From: Desertibacillus haloalkaliphilus
GTDB taxonomy: Bacteria; Bacillota; Bacilli; Bacillales; KJ1-10-99
Assembly (NCBI RefSeq): GCF_019039105.1
Contig: NZ_JAHPIV010000012.1
Span: 115,920-179,919, forward strand
Length of the DNA: 64,000 nucleotides
Direction: 5' to 3'
The notes beneath the pieces are model-generated. The model was not told the origin of the DNA. It ran no database searches and saw nothing but the letters and a program-made list of their open reading frames with translations. Position 1 is the first letter of the stretch. The number at the start of each line of letters is the position of its first letter. The position numbers were made by a program, and so were the translations under genes. Positions 19,002-30,777 of the stretch are shown here, piece by piece.

Positions 19002-20222
19002 ATGAATATTTTATGGGGACTTTTAGGTATTTTCGTTATCTTTTTAATCGCATTTTTATTTTCTTCAAATCGAAAAGCGATTAATTTGCGAACAATCATC
19101 GTAGGGTTAATCATTCAGCTGTCATTTGCATTTATTGTCTTAAAATGGGAAACAGGACAAGCGGCTTTGCAATGGCTGACAATGAGAGTGACAGATATTA
19201 CGAACTATGCAAATGAAGGCGTAGACTTTTTATTTGGTGGATTATTTGTAGAAGAAGCAAATGTAGGATTTGTCTTTGCATTTCAAGTATTAACAATTAT
19301 TATCTTTTTCTCTTCTTTAATATCAGTGCTCTATTATATAGGTATCATGCAATGGCTAATTAAATTACTTGGAGGAGCTCTTTCTAAAGCACTTGGGACA
19401 AGCAAGGCAGAGTCAATGTCAGCAGCGGCAAATGTCTTTGTTGGACAAACGGAAGCTCCACTCGTTGTACGTCCTTACCTTAACAAAATGACAACTTCTG
19501 AGTTGTTTGCCGTAATGACAGGAGGTCTGGCGTCTGTCGCTGGTTCTGTGCTCATTGGTTATTCACTATTAGGAGTACCGTTAGAATATTTACTAGCAGC
19601 GAGTTTCATGGCAGCACCAGCTGGTTTAATTATGGCGAAAATGATTATTCCGGAAACAGAGAAATCAAAAACAACAGATGAAATCGAAATCGGAAAAGAT
19701 ACAGAATCAACGAATGTGATTGATGCGGCAGCACGTGGGGCTGGTGTCGGTTTACAATTAGCGCTAAACGTAGGGGCGATGCTCCTCGCTTTTATTGCTC
19801 TAATTGCATTAGTTAATGGTATTTTAAGCGGTCTAGGTGGGTGGTTTGGTTATGAAGGCTTAACCCTTGAAACGATTCTTGGTGTCATTTTTGCCCCAAT
19901 TGCGTTTGCGATCGGTGTACCTTGGACAGAAGCATTAGCAGCTGGTAGCTTTATTGGACAAAAGCTTGTACTAAATGAATTTGTAGCTTATGCAGCATTT
20001 GCTCCTGAAATTCCAGAACTGACAGATAAGACAGTTGCAGTTATTAGTTTTGCTCTATGTGGCTTTGCTAATATTAGTTCATTAGCGATTCTATTAGGTG
20101 GACTTGGTGGACTTGCTCCAGACCGTCGTGGTGATATTGCTCGTTTAGGATTAAGAGCCATTTTAGCAGGTTCACTTGCATCTTTATTAAGTGCAGCAAT
20201 TGCGGGAATGATGATCTTTTAA
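19002..20222 (+). CDS. nupC: concentrative nucleoside transporter NupC
   Basis: Sodium- or proton-coupled nucleoside importer of the CNT family, 406 residues with about ten hydrophobic helices. Family motifs: [14 protein letters not shown] (nucleoside-binding hairpin), [16 protein letters not shown], and [24 protein letters not shown] 19002 follows AAAGGA by nine bases; a TTG at 18993 overlaps the spacing. First gene of the nucleoside island. The downstream pdp, deoC, deoB, punA and cdd use the imported nucleosides. Confidence 0.95.
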   Translation: MNILWGLLGIFVIFLIAFLFSSNRKAINLRTIIVGLIIQLSFAFIVLKWETGQAALQWLTMRVTDITNYANEGVDFLFGGLFVEEANVGFVFAFQVLTIIIFFSSLISVLYYIGIMQWLIKLLGGALSKALGTSKAESMSAAANVFVGQTEAPLVVRPYLNKMTTSELFAVMTGGLASVAGSVLIGYSLLGVPLEYLLAASFMAAPAGLIMAKMIIPETEKSKTTDEIEIGKDTESTNVIDAAARGAGVGLQLALNVGAMLLAFIALIALVNGILSGLGGWFGYEGLTLETILGVIFAPIAFAIGVPWTEALAAGSFIGQKLVLNEFVAYAAFAPEIPELTDKTVAVISFALCGFANISSLAILLGGLGGLAPDRRGDIARLGLRAILAGSLASLLSAAIAGMMIF

Positions 20223-20318
20223 GATATAAGATCCACGTTGTATGTATTTCGATTTATAATGAACCGATAGTGGTTTTGAAACGTTTATTAATAAAACGAA
20301 TAGAAGAGGTGTTCATTC

Positions 20319-21623
20319 ATGAGAATGGTAGATTTAATTGAAAAAAAACGTAATGGTGCGGAGTTAACAGAGGAAGAAATTAAATTTATCATCGAAGGTT
20401 ATACAAACGATGACATCCCAGATTATCAACTCTCAGCTTTGGCAATGGCAGTTTATTTTAATGGTATGACACAATCTGAAAGCGCTCATCTAACTATGGC
20501 TATGGTAGAATCCGGCGATCAAATTGATTTATCAGCGATCGAAGGAATCAAAGTCGATAAGCACAGTACTGGTGGAGTTGGTGATACAACAACACTTGTA
20601 CTAGCACCATTAGTAGCAGCGGTTGGTGTACCTGTTGCGAAGATGTCAGGTCGTGGTTTAGGACATACAGGAGGAACGATTGATAAGCTTGAATCAGTTG
20701 CAGGATTCAATGTAGAGATTAATAATGATGAGTTTAATCGGTTAGTCAATGACAATAAAGTTGCTGTAGTTGGTCAAACAGGAAATTTAACACCGGCTGA
20801 TAAAAAGTTATATGCGTTAAGAGATGTTACAGCTACTGTTGATTCAATCCCACTGATAGCAAGTTCTATTATGAGTAAAAAAATTGCCTCTGGTGCTGAT
20901 GCCATTGTACTTGATGTGAAAACGGGTAGTGGTGCCTTTATGAAAGAGTTAGAGGGAGCGAAGTCACTGGCTAAGGCTATGGTGCAAATTGGAAATGAAG
21001 TTGGACGTCAGACAACAGCAGTGATCTCTGATATGAGTCAACCTTTAGGAAGGGCGATTGGGAATTCACTTGAAGTCAAGGAAGCGATTGATACGTTAAA
21101 AGGAAAGGGTCCGAGTGACCTTCATGAACTTTGTTTAGTCTTAGGTAGTCACATGGTGTATTTGGCGAAAAAGGCAGAGTCGATAGAGGACGCTCGTATG
21201 ATGCTAGAGGAAGCAATGAATAATGGTCAAGCACTTGAGACGTTTAAAACGTTCCTTGCCGCACAAGGGGGAGATGCAGCAGTTGTCGATCAACCTGAAC
21301 AGTTACCAACAGCGACATTTGCGTTCGATGTTAAGGCGAAGGAATCGGGTTATGTGTCAGAAATTGTTGCAGATAAAATCGGAACGGCAGCGATGTTACT
21401 TGGAGCAGGTCGAGCAACAAAGGATTCAACGATTGACCTAGCCGTCGGTCTTGTGCTGAATAAAAAGATCGGTGACAAAGTAGAACTGGGTGATTCGCTT
21501 GTAACGATTCATAGTAATCAAGAGGATGTCCAAGATGTAATCGATAAAATTTATGAATCGTATTCAATGACAAAAGAGGATGTTGAGTTACTTCCACTGA
21601 TTTATGATGTCATTAATGAGTAG
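20319..21623 (+). CDS. pdp: pyrimidine-nucleoside phosphorylase (copy 1)
   Basis: Splits uridine, deoxyuridine and thymidine to base plus (deoxy)ribose-1-phosphate. 434 residues, as in Geobacillus and B. subtilis. The glycosyl-transferase family 3 signature appears as [14 protein letters not shown] and [11 protein letters not shown], and the C-terminal PYNP domain has [11 protein letters not shown] follows AGAGGTG. It lies 96 bases after nupC with no terminator between, and has its own terminator downstream. A paralogue lies at 43945. Confidence 0.96.
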   Translation: MRMVDLIEKKRNGAELTEEEIKFIIEGYTNDDIPDYQLSALAMAVYFNGMTQSESAHLTMAMVESGDQIDLSAIEGIKVDKHSTGGVGDTTTLVLAPLVAAVGVPVAKMSGRGLGHTGGTIDKLESVAGFNVEINNDEFNRLVNDNKVAVVGQTGNLTPADKKLYALRDVTATVDSIPLIASSIMSKKIASGADAIVLDVKTGSGAFMKELEGAKSLAKAMVQIGNEVGRQTTAVISDMSQPLGRAIGNSLEVKEAIDTLKGKGPSDLHELCLVLGSHMVYLAKKAESIEDARMMLEEAMNNGQALETFKTFLAAQGGDAAVVDQPEQLPTATFAFDVKAKESGYVSEIVADKIGTAAMLLGAGRATKDSTIDLAVGLVLNKKIGDKVELGDSLVTIHSNQEDVQDVIDKIYESYSMTKEDVELLPLIYDVINE

Positions 21624-21636
21624 TAGATTAGAAGGA

Positions 21637-21682
21637 AAAGAAGGGTCTCTTTGGTGTGTTGGAGAGTCCCTTCCCCTTTTTT
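21637..21682 (+). terminator. terminator after pdp copy 1
   Basis: AAGGGTCTCT pairs with AGAGTCCCTT (one mismatch), followed by CCCCTTTTTT. It separates nupC-pdp from the deoC group, which has its own operator. Confidence 0.7.
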
Positions 21683-21751
21683 AGGAAGAAGAAAAAGGAT
21701 TTATTTGTTTAACTTTTGTCTTTAATAAAAAGATACTTGTGGTATCATAGA

Positions 21752-21769
21752 GGTATGATGTCCAACAAC
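21752..21769 (+). promoter_or_regulatory. nucleoside-island operator, site C (deoC)
   Basis: GGTATGATGTCCAACAAC lies 33 bases before the deoC start codon. It shares GTATGATGTCC-R-AC with sites B and D. A second GGTATCAT lies just upstream at 21741. Confidence 0.62.
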
Positions 21770-21801
21770 CATAAGTGGACAATTAGAAAGGGTGGATAAT
21801 A

Positions 21802-22473
21802 ATGACAACGAATATTGCAGGAATGATCGATCATACATTATTGAAAGCGGATGCGACAGAACAAGACATTACGAAATTAGCGATAGAGGCAAAGGATTAT
21901 CAATTCGCTTCCGTTTGCGTAAACCCGAGTTGGGTAAAAACGGCTTATGAGGTTTTAAAAGATACAAATGTGAAAGTATGTACGGTAGTCGGGTTTCCAT
22001 TAGGAGCATCGTCTTCGGAAGTTAAAGCATTTGAAACAGAACATGCAATTAAAAACGGAGCAACTGAAATTGATATGGTCATCAATATTGGAGCATTAAA
22101 AACAAATGATACGACTAAGGTGAAAAATGATATAAAAGCTGTTGTTGATGCTACTCATCATAAGGCATTAGTAAAAGTAATTATTGAAACATGTTTGTTA
22201 ACAGAAGAAGAAAAAATCAAAGCTTGTCAACTAGCGGTGGAAGCAGGAGTTGATTATGTGAAAACATCAACTGGTTTTTCAACAGGTGGGGCAACGGTAG
22301 AGGATGTTCAATTAATGAGAAAAACTGTTGGACCATCTATTGGTGTCAAAGCGTCAGGTGGTGTTCGGAGTGCTGAGGATGTCCAAACGATGATTGAAGC
22401 TGGTGCAACAAGAATTGGAGCAAGTTCAGGTGTAGCGATCGTTAATGGACAAACGTCAACTTCACAATATTAA
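21802..22473 (+). CDS. deoC: deoxyribose-phosphate aldolase
   Basis: Cleaves deoxyribose-5-phosphate to acetaldehyde and glyceraldehyde-3-phosphate. 223 residues, normal length. The Schiff-base lysine is K154 in [10 protein letters not shown], with the second lysine in VKASGGVR and the start motif [14 protein letters not shown] follows AAAGGGTGG. First gene after operator site C; followed by the xapX-like gene and deoB. Confidence 0.96.
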   Translation: MTTNIAGMIDHTLLKADATEQDITKLAIEAKDYQFASVCVNPSWVKTAYEVLKDTNVKVCTVVGFPLGASSSEVKAFETEHAIKNGATEIDMVINIGALKTNDTTKVKNDIKAVVDATHHKALVKVIIETCLLTEEEKIKACQLAVEAGVDYVKTSTGFSTGGATVEDVQLMRKTVGPSIGVKASGGVRSAEDVQTMIEAGATRIGASSGVAIVNGQTSTSQY

Positions 22474-22502
22474 TAGAAAGATTCGATAGGAGAGAAAGAG
22501 GA

Positions 22503-22664
22503 ATGAAAGAAATACTTTTAAGTGTGTTAGCGGGTCTCATCATTGGGATGGTATTTAAGGTGTTACGACTTCCCTTACCAGCACCACCAGTATTAGCGGG
22601 GGTAGTTGCCGTCTTTGGTGTCTATGCAGGGGGAGTAATCGCAAGTTGGTTATTTAAAATTTAA
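22503..22664 (+). CDS. XapX-domain small membrane protein
   Basis: 53 residues, ATG after GGAGAGAAAGAGGA. Two hydrophobic helices flank a conserved proline-rich turn (RLPLPAPPVLAGVVAVFGVY), which is the XapX/DUF1427 signature. The family was named from the xanthosine-utilisation region of E. coli and has no known biochemical role. Here it is 29 bases after deoC and before deoB, so it is co-transcribed with nucleoside catabolism genes. Confidence 0.85.
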   Translation: MKEILLSVLAGLIIGMVFKVLRLPLPAPPVLAGVVAVFGVYAGGVIASWLFKI

Positions 22665-22687
22665 TAAGCTATATTTTTTTAATCGTA

Positions 22688-22707
22688 GTTGTTGGACATC
22701 AAACAAC
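22688..22707 (-). promoter_or_regulatory. nucleoside-island operator, site D (deoB)
   Basis: GTTGTTGGACATCAAACAAC has inverted ends (GTTGTT/AACAAC); on the minus strand it reads GTTGTTTGATGTCCAACA, matching sites B and C. It is 34 bases before deoB, between the xapX-like gene and deoB. Confidence 0.62.
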
Positions 22708-22740
22708 ATGAAGAGCAAGTGAGCTAGAGGAGGTTATTTT

Positions 22741-23922
22741 GTGCAAACGTTTAAAAGGGTTTTCTTAATTGTGATGGATTCGGTTGGGATTGGTGAGGCA
22801 CCTGATGCTGATCAATTTAACGACGTTGGGGCAGATACATTAGGACATATTGCAGCAAAGATGGATGGGTTATCGATGCCCAACATGGTGAAACTTGGGT
22901 TGAGTCATATCCGTGAAATCAAGGGGATTGAAAAAGTGGGGCACCCACTTGCGCATTATGGAAAAATGCAAGAAGCATCAAATGGGAAGGATACAATGAC
23001 GGGGCATTGGGAATTGATGGGGCTTAATATTCAAACGCCGTTTCAAACATTTCCAAACGGGTTTCCAAGCGAGTTGATTGAGCAGATAGAAAGTCGGACT
23101 GGAAGAAAGGTGATTGGAAATAAGCCAGCTTCAGGCACGGGCATTCTTGATGAATTAGGGGAGCAACATTGCGAAACTGGAGACCTCATCGTTTATACGT
23201 CAGCAGATTCCGTTTTACAAATTGCCGCTCATGAAGAGGTCGTTCCATTGGATGAGTTATATGAGATCTGTACGATAGCTAGAGAACTGACGTTAGATGA
23301 AAAGTATATGGTCGGTCGAGTGATTGCACGTCCATTTAAGGGGGAAGCAGGTGCATGGGTTCGGACGACAAATCGCCATGATTATGCGTTGAAGCCATTT
23401 GGGAAAACGGTTATGAATACATTGGAAGACGCAGGGTTTAGCTCGATTGCGATTGGGAAAATCTCAGATATTTATGATGGTGAAGGGGTCACAGATACCC
23501 TTCGAACAACATCGAATATGGATGGAATGGATAAGTTGCTTCAGTCTATGGAGAAAGATTTTACGGGTTTAAGTTTTTTAAATTTAGTTGATTTTGACGC
23601 TCTATATGGACATCGGCGTGATCCGATAGGTTATGGAAAATCACTAGAAGAATATGATGAGCGCTTATCAGAAGTGCTAGGGAAATTACAAGAAGATGAC
23701 CTCCTGATCATTACGGCAGATCACGGGAATGACCCTACACATCATGGTACCGATCATACCCGTGAATATGTGCCATTGCTAGTCTATCACCGAGGGCAGA
23801 AAGCCTCAAATGATTTAGGGGTTAGACAAACATTTGCTGATGTCGGAGCGACAATTGCTGATAACTTCGATGTTGAAATGCCACAGCATGGGGAGAGTTT
23901 TTTAACAGCCATTAAAAGGTAA
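22741..23922 (+). CDS. deoB: phosphopentomutase (copy 1)
   Basis: Interconverts (deoxy)ribose-1- and -5-phosphate, linking the phosphorylases to DeoC. 393 residues of the alkaline-phosphatase superfamily, with metal ligands in [14 protein letters not shown] (start), [21 protein letters not shown] (near residue 325) and [13 protein letters not shown] start after GAGGAGG. A second full copy is at 42651. Confidence 0.97.
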   Translation: MQTFKRVFLIVMDSVGIGEAPDADQFNDVGADTLGHIAAKMDGLSMPNMVKLGLSHIREIKGIEKVGHPLAHYGKMQEASNGKDTMTGHWELMGLNIQTPFQTFPNGFPSELIEQIESRTGRKVIGNKPASGTGILDELGEQHCETGDLIVYTSADSVLQIAAHEEVVPLDELYEICTIARELTLDEKYMVGRVIARPFKGEAGAWVRTTNRHDYALKPFGKTVMNTLEDAGFSSIAIGKISDIYDGEGVTDTLRTTSNMDGMDKLLQSMEKDFTGLSFLNLVDFDALYGHRRDPIGYGKSLEEYDERLSEVLGKLQEDDLLIITADHGNDPTHHGTDHTREYVPLLVYHRGQKASNDLGVRQTFADVGATIADNFDVEMPQHGESFLTAIKR

Positions 23923-24005
23923 AATTGTACAAGGAACAGAAAAGCTTGTACCAGCCATATCTAGTCATTTTCATTTCAAAAAAATCGTTTAGGGAGGTTA
24001 TTCAT

Positions 24006-25237
<1,232 letters not shown>

Positions 25238-25407
25238 CAACGATGGCTACACTGATAGAAATGAAGGGGTTACCTAAAATGAGTGGAATAACCTTTTAAA
25301 GGGTGTGTAACCCACCGGTAGTAAGGCTAAATGAACTTGATTGTTAATGGTTTAAACTATAAAATGATAAGTTGTAAGACAATTTAGCTATCGTTGGAGG
25401 AATAGTC

Positions 25408-26139
25408 ATGTCATTAGGTGGGCTACAAAGGTCTAGATATCTTTTAATCATAGACAAAATTAAACAAGATATTGAAAGTGGCTACTTACAGCCAGGTGAA
25501 AAATTACCTTCTGAAAATAAATTAGCAAAAAAATTGGGTGTTAGTCGCACAACCTTGAGAGAAGCGCTTCGTATCCTTGAAGAAGAAGGAGTTGTTGTAC
25601 GAAGACATGGCATTGGAACATTTATTAATAAAAAGCCTGTTTTTTATAACGGAATTGAAGAATTAACGAGTATAACTGAAATGATTGAAAAGGAAGGTAA
25701 GGTAGCGGGAAATCGGATTCTTTTCTCTGATTTTGTCACTCCAATCGCGCAAGATAAAGACGTGTTAAATCTTAAAGACGATGAGTTGGTGTTTTTAGTT
25801 AAGAGAGTTCGAACAGCTGATGGGAGTCCGGTGATTTATTGTATCGACAAAATCCCGGCTCATATTGTTCCGGATGATGCTATTCAAGATAATGAATCGA
25901 TTTTTGATTTTCTTGAAAAAGAAGGAGATGTCACGATCAATTACGCGACTGCCGTCATTGAGACAATTGGTTATCACGAAGAAATTTCTAAGATTTTAGA
26001 TTGTGATCAAGAGTCTCCGTTACTTATATTAAAGCAAACACACTTTGATATGAATGATCAACCCGTATTGTACTCTATTAATTTTTTTAGAGCAGACCAA
26101 TTTAGTTTTAGTGTGTTTAGAAAGCGTGTAAATTTTTAA
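25408..26139 (+). CDS. GntR-family transcriptional regulator with UTRA domain
   Basis: 243 residues. N-terminal winged helix-turn-helix (residues ~8-75: PGEKLPSENKLAKKLGVSRT then LRILEEEGVVVRRHG), then a UTRA/HutC-type ligand-binding domain (residues ~95-235). ATG follows GGAGGAATAGTC. It sits between the two halves of the nucleoside island and next to the five shared operator-like sites, so it is the likely repressor. The inducer is perhaps a nucleoside or sugar phosphate (inference). No copy of the operator was seen before its own start. Confidence 0.9.
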   Translation: MSLGGLQRSRYLLIIDKIKQDIESGYLQPGEKLPSENKLAKKLGVSRTTLREALRILEEEGVVVRRHGIGTFINKKPVFYNGIEELTSITEMIEKEGKVAGNRILFSDFVTPIAQDKDVLNLKDDELVFLVKRVRTADGSPVIYCIDKIPAHIVPDDAIQDNESIFDFLEKEGDVTINYATAVIETIGYHEEISKILDCDQESPLLILKQTHFDMNDQPVLYSINFFRADQFSFSVFRKRVNF

Positions 26140-26255
26140 TCGTTAGGTCAACATAATAGGGTAGCGTATTTAGTTTGCGATGTTAGGTACAATCGCGAGG
26201 ATCGTTGACGGTGTTCGATATATTGTATCTAAGTGGTCGTTATTTTTACTTTTTA

Positions 26256-26273
26256 GTGGTATGACATCCTACC
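26256..26273 (+). promoter_or_regulatory. nucleoside-island operator, site E (second punA)
   Basis: GTGGTATGACATCCTACC lies 30 bases before the second punA start. GGTA/TACC ends are inverted, and it resembles site A most closely. Confidence 0.58.
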
Positions 26274-26302
26274 TATAATATTCCAGTTTAAAGGAGATTA
26301 AA

Positions 26303-27130
26303 ATGCTAAAAGAAAAAGTAAATGAAGCGGTAAAATATATTAGCGAAAGGATCTCAACAAAACCTCAGATTGGTTTAATTCTTGGTTCAGGCTTGGGCGT
26401 ATTGGCTGATGAAATCGAGGAACCTGTTAAGGTTGCATATCAAGACATCCCAGGTTTCCCTGTTTCAACAGTGGAAGGCCATGCGGGCCAATTGGTCTAT
26501 GGTTCATTACAAGGGGTACCGGTCATTGCGATGCAAGGTAGATTTCACTTTTATGAGGGTTACCCTATTGATATGGTAACTCTTCCAGTGCGTGTGATGA
26601 AGGAGTTAGGCATTGAAACAATGATCGTAACGAATGCTGCTGGTGGGGTAAATCAAAACCTAAAGCCTGGTGACCTTATGCTAATTACTGATCATATTAA
26701 TAATACAGGTCAAAACCCTCTAATTGGGCCGAATGACTCTGAAGTTGGTGTTCGTTTTCCAGATATGTCTACGGCATATGATCAAGACCTTCGAGTCGTA
26801 GCGAAGAAAGCAGCAGAAAAGTTAGGCCTTACACTAAAAGATGGCGTATATGTTTGGAATTCAGGCCCTTCATATGAAACACCGGCTGAGGTCAAGATGA
26901 TTCGCTATTTAGGTGGAGATGCCGTCGGAATGTCGACTGTCCCAGAAGTTATCGTTGCTAGACATGCTGGAATTAACGTATTAGGAGTATCTTGTATTTC
27001 AAACATGGCGGCGGGGATTTTAGATCAACCATTAAGTCACACTGAAGTTATTGAAACAACAGAATATGCAAGAGAGAACTTTTTGAGCTTTATTAGAGAA
27101 GTGATTTTCTCATTAAATAGAAACAAATAA
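26303..27130 (+). CDS. pupG: purine-nucleoside phosphorylase, 6-oxopurine type
   Basis: 275 residues, trimeric PNP family. It keeps the two residues expected for inosine/guanosine enzymes: Glu192 (GPSYETPAE) and Asn234 (CISNMAAG). Other motifs: LGSGLGVLADEI, RFHFYEGY, TNAAGGV. ATG follows AAAGGAG. Monocistronic behind operator site E, with terminator at 27141. It probably replaces the pupG that is missing from the deoB-pdp-dacF locus. Confidence 0.94.
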   Translation: MLKEKVNEAVKYISERISTKPQIGLILGSGLGVLADEIEEPVKVAYQDIPGFPVSTVEGHAGQLVYGSLQGVPVIAMQGRFHFYEGYPIDMVTLPVRVMKELGIETMIVTNAAGGVNQNLKPGDLMLITDHINNTGQNPLIGPNDSEVGVRFPDMSTAYDQDLRVVAKKAAEKLGLTLKDGVYVWNSGPSYETPAEVKMIRYLGGDAVGMSTVPEVIVARHAGINVLGVSCISNMAAGILDQPLSHTEVIETTEYARENFLSFIREVIFSLNRNK

Positions 27131-27140
27131 GAATGGATGT

Positions 27141-27176
27141 AGGCACTGCTACTAAGAGGCAGTGTCTATTTTTTGG
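27141..27176 (+). terminator. terminator after the second punA
   Basis: AGGCACTGC pairs with GCAGTGTCT (9 bp, one G-U), followed by ATTTTTT. Confidence 0.85.
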
Positions 27177-27314
27177 TTAAACGGTTTATCATGACAAGAA
27201 GTCTAATCAATTCATATACAGGAGTATGTTTGGTCAGAAAAATCATGTAGTTTTGGAAAGTAGCCAATAAGTAACATCGTCCTTTTAGGTTCTGTAGAGT
27301 TCTTTCGTACTGGT

Positions 27315-27854
27315 TTATTCAAGCTTAGCTTTTTTATGTTTCTCTACTGCAATATGGTTGAGGAGATTGTTGAGCCGAGCTCGGTCGTTATGTGTAATGA
27401 TGAACTCGATGCCATAGTTAAAAACATTTGTTTTATAGTCGGTTAGTGTTTCTTTTCTTATGATTCGTCCGTTTAAAGTGAAATGGACACCACGGAGATG
27501 AAAGTCGAGGTTAACTAACATACTCTCTTTGATCGGTACATCAAGATCACAGTAGATTTTTGCACCACCTGCGCTTAAATCAAGGATTTTAACCTTTGCT
27601 TTTTTGTTCTCTAAACGTTTAAAGGCACCTTGGTTCATTTGTTTAAAGGTTAGAATGACATCGTCAAGGTCAAGTTTTAATCGGAAATGCTTTCTTTGGT
27701 TATTTGAAGGAGCTGTCAATTGTTGCAATTGCTTGGAGAGTTTTTTAATTTCTTTGTTTTTTCGAGAAATGATGATTTGGGCGTATAGATAGGCGGTAAA
27801 ACAGACTATTAAGCTACCAACCGTAATGATAAGGATAAAATCATTGCTTGCCAT
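27315..27854 (-). CDS. membrane-anchored PilZ-domain protein
   Basis: 179 residues: one N-terminal transmembrane helix (residues 5-27), a short coiled coil (NKEIKKLSKQLQQL), then a PilZ domain from about residue 55 with both cyclic-di-GMP signatures, RKHFR and DLSAGG. ATG follows AGGAGGG. It is probably a membrane c-di-GMP receptor; the output is unknown. No flagellar or polysaccharide genes lie nearby. Confidence 0.85.
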   Translation of the reverse strand: MASNDFILIITVGSLIVCFTAYLYAQIIISRKNKEIKKLSKQLQQLTAPSNNQRKHFRLKLDLDDVILTFKQMNQGAFKRLENKKAKVKILDLSAGGAKIYCDLDVPIKESMLVNLDFHLRGVHFTLNGRIIRKETLTDYKTNVFNYGIEFIITHNDRARLNNLLNHIAVEKHKKAKLE

Positions 27855-28110
27855 TGTAAGCCCTCCTGTAGATTGAATATGATGCTATGTAACTTGTCTT
27901 TAGAAGGGTATTACATCATATGCGACTGAGAAAGAAATATATACACATTAATTATCTAAGTCATCCAATTGGTATAGGGGGCAGAATGAGTATAGAGCAT
28001 TTCTATAGGACAAGGTGTAAAATAAAAATCAATGTGTTGCAAAATCAAGAAGGTTCATTAGACAATGGGTGGTGAATATAGTAGTAGAAAAGGGGATACA
28101 GGAGTGAAAA

Positions 28111-28347
28111 ATGGAAAAGAAATGGGTAAGGATTCAAGGCGATGGTCACACGTTTTATTGGATAAATGGGCGAAAAGGTTTTTTGTATCAAAGCAATGTC
28201 GACCCGACAGTTTGGAAGTGGCGAAATAATATTGTTTATGCCATTAACAAACAAGCAGCGGTTGAATTGTTGCGTACACTCAATGTAAAGCCTCAAAACG
28301 TCTTAACATTGTATACGTTAATGATTTTAGTGAACTTAGATGAATAA
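28111..28347 (+). CDS. 78-residue protein of unknown function
   Basis: ATG follows ACAGGAG. The product is rich in aromatic residues (TFYWINGRKGFLYQ, VWKWRNN), with a leucine-rich helical C-terminus. No membrane helix or signal is evident. It faces the NCS2 permease with a shared bidirectional terminator. I do not recognise a family. Confidence 0.68.
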   Translation: MEKKWVRIQGDGHTFYWINGRKGFLYQSNVDPTVWKWRNNIVYAINKQAAVELLRTLNVKPQNVLTLYTLMILVNLDE

Positions 28348-28385
28348 GCCATGATCTAGAGTATAGGCTTGGATCATGGCTTATT
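28343..28385. terminator. bidirectional terminator between 28347 and the NCS2 permease
   Basis: AATAAGCCATGATC pairs with GATCATGGCTTATT (14 bp, perfect) across a 15-base loop; short T-rich flanks follow on both strands. Confidence 0.7.
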
Positions 28386-28402
28386 TCTCATCATGTTTTC
28401 AT

Positions 28403-29923
28403 TTATGCTATTTTTTTCGACTCGCTCAAGTGTTCACCTTGATGTTTCGCATTCGTTTGTTTGAACGAACAATAGATGAAAATGAGTGCAACGATAAGAT
28501 ATCCAATCGCGAAATCTGTTGCAGCATTGATAGATAGTGCTGGTGCATGCATGAAGCCGATGAATGAAAGGAGGGCACCAAGTAGAGAAAATGCAGCTGC
28601 CCGCATAAATTGATGATCAATAATATAAACGGTAATGGCACCTAAGATAATACCTGTAAACATAGCACCTTCACCTAATGGGACAATTCCTTCAGAAATT
28701 CCAGCAACAACATCACTTGCATCATTATTAAACCGAGTCATCACGTAATTTGCTAAATACGGAAGCATCGCAATCGAAACGGCAATGAAGTATTTTGAGT
28801 TACTAGCTTGATAAGCGGTGGTGACCATTGAAATACCGACAAATACTAAAATAGGTGCAATAGCAGCAATTGGAATAATGGATGACATCGCTGCGATGAA
28901 ACCGAACATCGCTGCTAAAGCAAACACAAGTGCATTTAAAATACTATAACCACGACCAGCTCCCATCCATTTTGAACCGACAGTCGCTATATAAACCGTT
29001 GTTGGGAACATCCCGCCAAATAGCGTTCCGATCATTGTTCCAAGGCCGTCAACGGCTTGGCACTCACGAACATCGTAGTTGTCACCGGCAACAGCCATTG
29101 CTTCAACATTATTCATCGTTTCAATCGCATTATAAATCGTAATTGGCAGAATCACTGCTAATAAGCCGATTAATGCACCAAATAAATAATTAAAGCCTTC
29201 AAAGGCAGCGAGCGTTGGTAAAATTGGATAAAAGCCAATATGAGCAAGACCCTCGCTTATTTGGGCTGTGTCCGTATAACCAAGTGAAAATGCAAGCACA
29301 GTACCGATAACAATCGCAAATAGTGACGGTGGAATGTTGAAAGGTAGTGCAATTTTTCCGATAAAGCCAATGAGTATAATTGCTAGGGCAACAAGGCCGA
29401 CAACAGGCATTGAAAACGTATTAAATAACATCTCTCCCGCTACAAAGGTAAGGGCAACACCAGCAAGCGCACCAAGCATCGCTGGACGTGGAATGTTATT
29501 GCGGACCCAGCTACCTGTGAAACTAACAAGGACTTCAATTAAGCCACTAATAAAACAAGCCGCAAGTGCAATTTTCCAAGCTAAGTCCGGATCTCCTGTT
29601 AATGTCAATGCTGGGAGTAAGACTCCGAATAAAAAGACGAACATAACAGGAGTGCTGATCCCATATGATAGTGCGGTAACGTCTGTGCGGCCTTCTTTTT
29701 GAGCTAAACGGTTAGCCATATAGGCATAGTAAAGATTTCCGACAATAACAGCGACAGCTGCACCTGGAATGACTTGACCGAACACAATGCTCGTAGGAAA
29801 TCCCATTCCGAGCATTGTCACCGCGATAATGACAAAATTGGCTAAATTATTTTGAAAAAGAGCAAAGAATGCGTCGGTATCTTCTTTTTTATACCAAGGG
29901 TAATGAATGGTTTTCGTAGACAT
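28403..29923 (-). CDS. NCS2-family purine/xanthine permease
   Basis: Integral membrane nucleobase transporter of 506 residues with 12-14 hydrophobic helices. It carries NNLANFVIIAVTMLGMG at the start and a central region AVILPITIYNAIETMNNVEA. It is longer than and different in motif from B. subtilis PbuX (about 438 residues), though it occupies the same xpt-linked position. ATG has AGGAGGATC upstream and lies 28 bases after xpt. Guanine-riboswitch control supports a purine substrate, probably xanthine, guanine or hypoxanthine. Confidence 0.87.
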   Translation of the reverse strand: MSTKTIHYPWYKKEDTDAFFALFQNNLANFVIIAVTMLGMGFPTSIVFGQVIPGAAVAVIVGNLYYAYMANRLAQKEGRTDVTALSYGISTPVMFVFLFGVLLPALTLTGDPDLAWKIALAACFISGLIEVLVSFTGSWVRNNIPRPAMLGALAGVALTFVAGEMLFNTFSMPVVGLVALAIILIGFIGKIALPFNIPPSLFAIVIGTVLAFSLGYTDTAQISEGLAHIGFYPILPTLAAFEGFNYLFGALIGLLAVILPITIYNAIETMNNVEAMAVAGDNYDVRECQAVDGLGTMIGTLFGGMFPTTVYIATVGSKWMGAGRGYSILNALVFALAAMFGFIAAMSSIIPIAAIAPILVFVGISMVTTAYQASNSKYFIAVSIAMLPYLANYVMTRFNNDASDVVAGISEGIVPLGEGAMFTGIILGAITVYIIDHQFMRAAAFSLLGALLSFIGFMHAPALSINAATDFAIGYLIVALIFIYCSFKQTNAKHQGEHLSESKKIA

Positions 29924-29951
29924 GATGATCCTCCTATGGTCGTTGTGTTAA

Positions 29952-30557
<606 letters not shown>

Positions 30558-30583
30558 TTATAGTTTTACTTCTATGTAATAAC

Positions 30584-30639
30584 GAAAAAAGCTCAAATGT
30601 CAGGACACTACATACAAGTGAACCACTGACATTTGAGCT
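30584..30639 (-). terminator. terminator of the xpt guanine riboswitch
   Basis: On the minus strand AGCTCAAATGTCAG and CTGACATTTGAGCT (14 bp, perfect) are followed by six T (30584-30589). This is the expression platform between aptamer and xpt. Confidence 0.88.
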
Positions 30640-30706
30640 ATAAAAAGCAGCTTCTAAAAGGTTGCAAAAGGCCTCGCCTATAAGCAACTAAAGGTTGTCA
30701 TTGCTT

Positions 30707-30777
30707 CACTCGTAGTCGAATCATTTACGGCGATTCGGTAGAGACTAGCAGGCCGTATTCCTGCAATTATACGAGTA
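30707..30777 (-). promoter_or_regulatory. guanine-type purine riboswitch controlling xpt
   Basis: The minus strand shows P1 ACTCGT/ACGAGT and the conserved core: ATAAT after P1, GTCTCTACC at J2/3, CCGTAAATG in P3 loop, and CGACTAC before the P1 3' strand. The discriminating pyrimidine in GACTAC is C, which pairs with guanine (adenine switches have U). Confidence 0.93.

Noticed and set aside
20274..20289. TTGAAACGTTTATT before pdp copy 1 as a second cre site
   Set aside because: Lacks the right half of the CcpA palindrome; weaker than the perfect site at 18931.
25251..25312. GGGGTTAC...GTAACCC repeat after cdd as a terminator
   Set aside because: Arms are far apart and no T-run follows; could be chance.
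29334..29702. 122-codon plus-strand frame inside the NCS2 permease gene
   Set aside because: Shadow of the permease codons on the other strand; no ribosome binding site and no plausible product.
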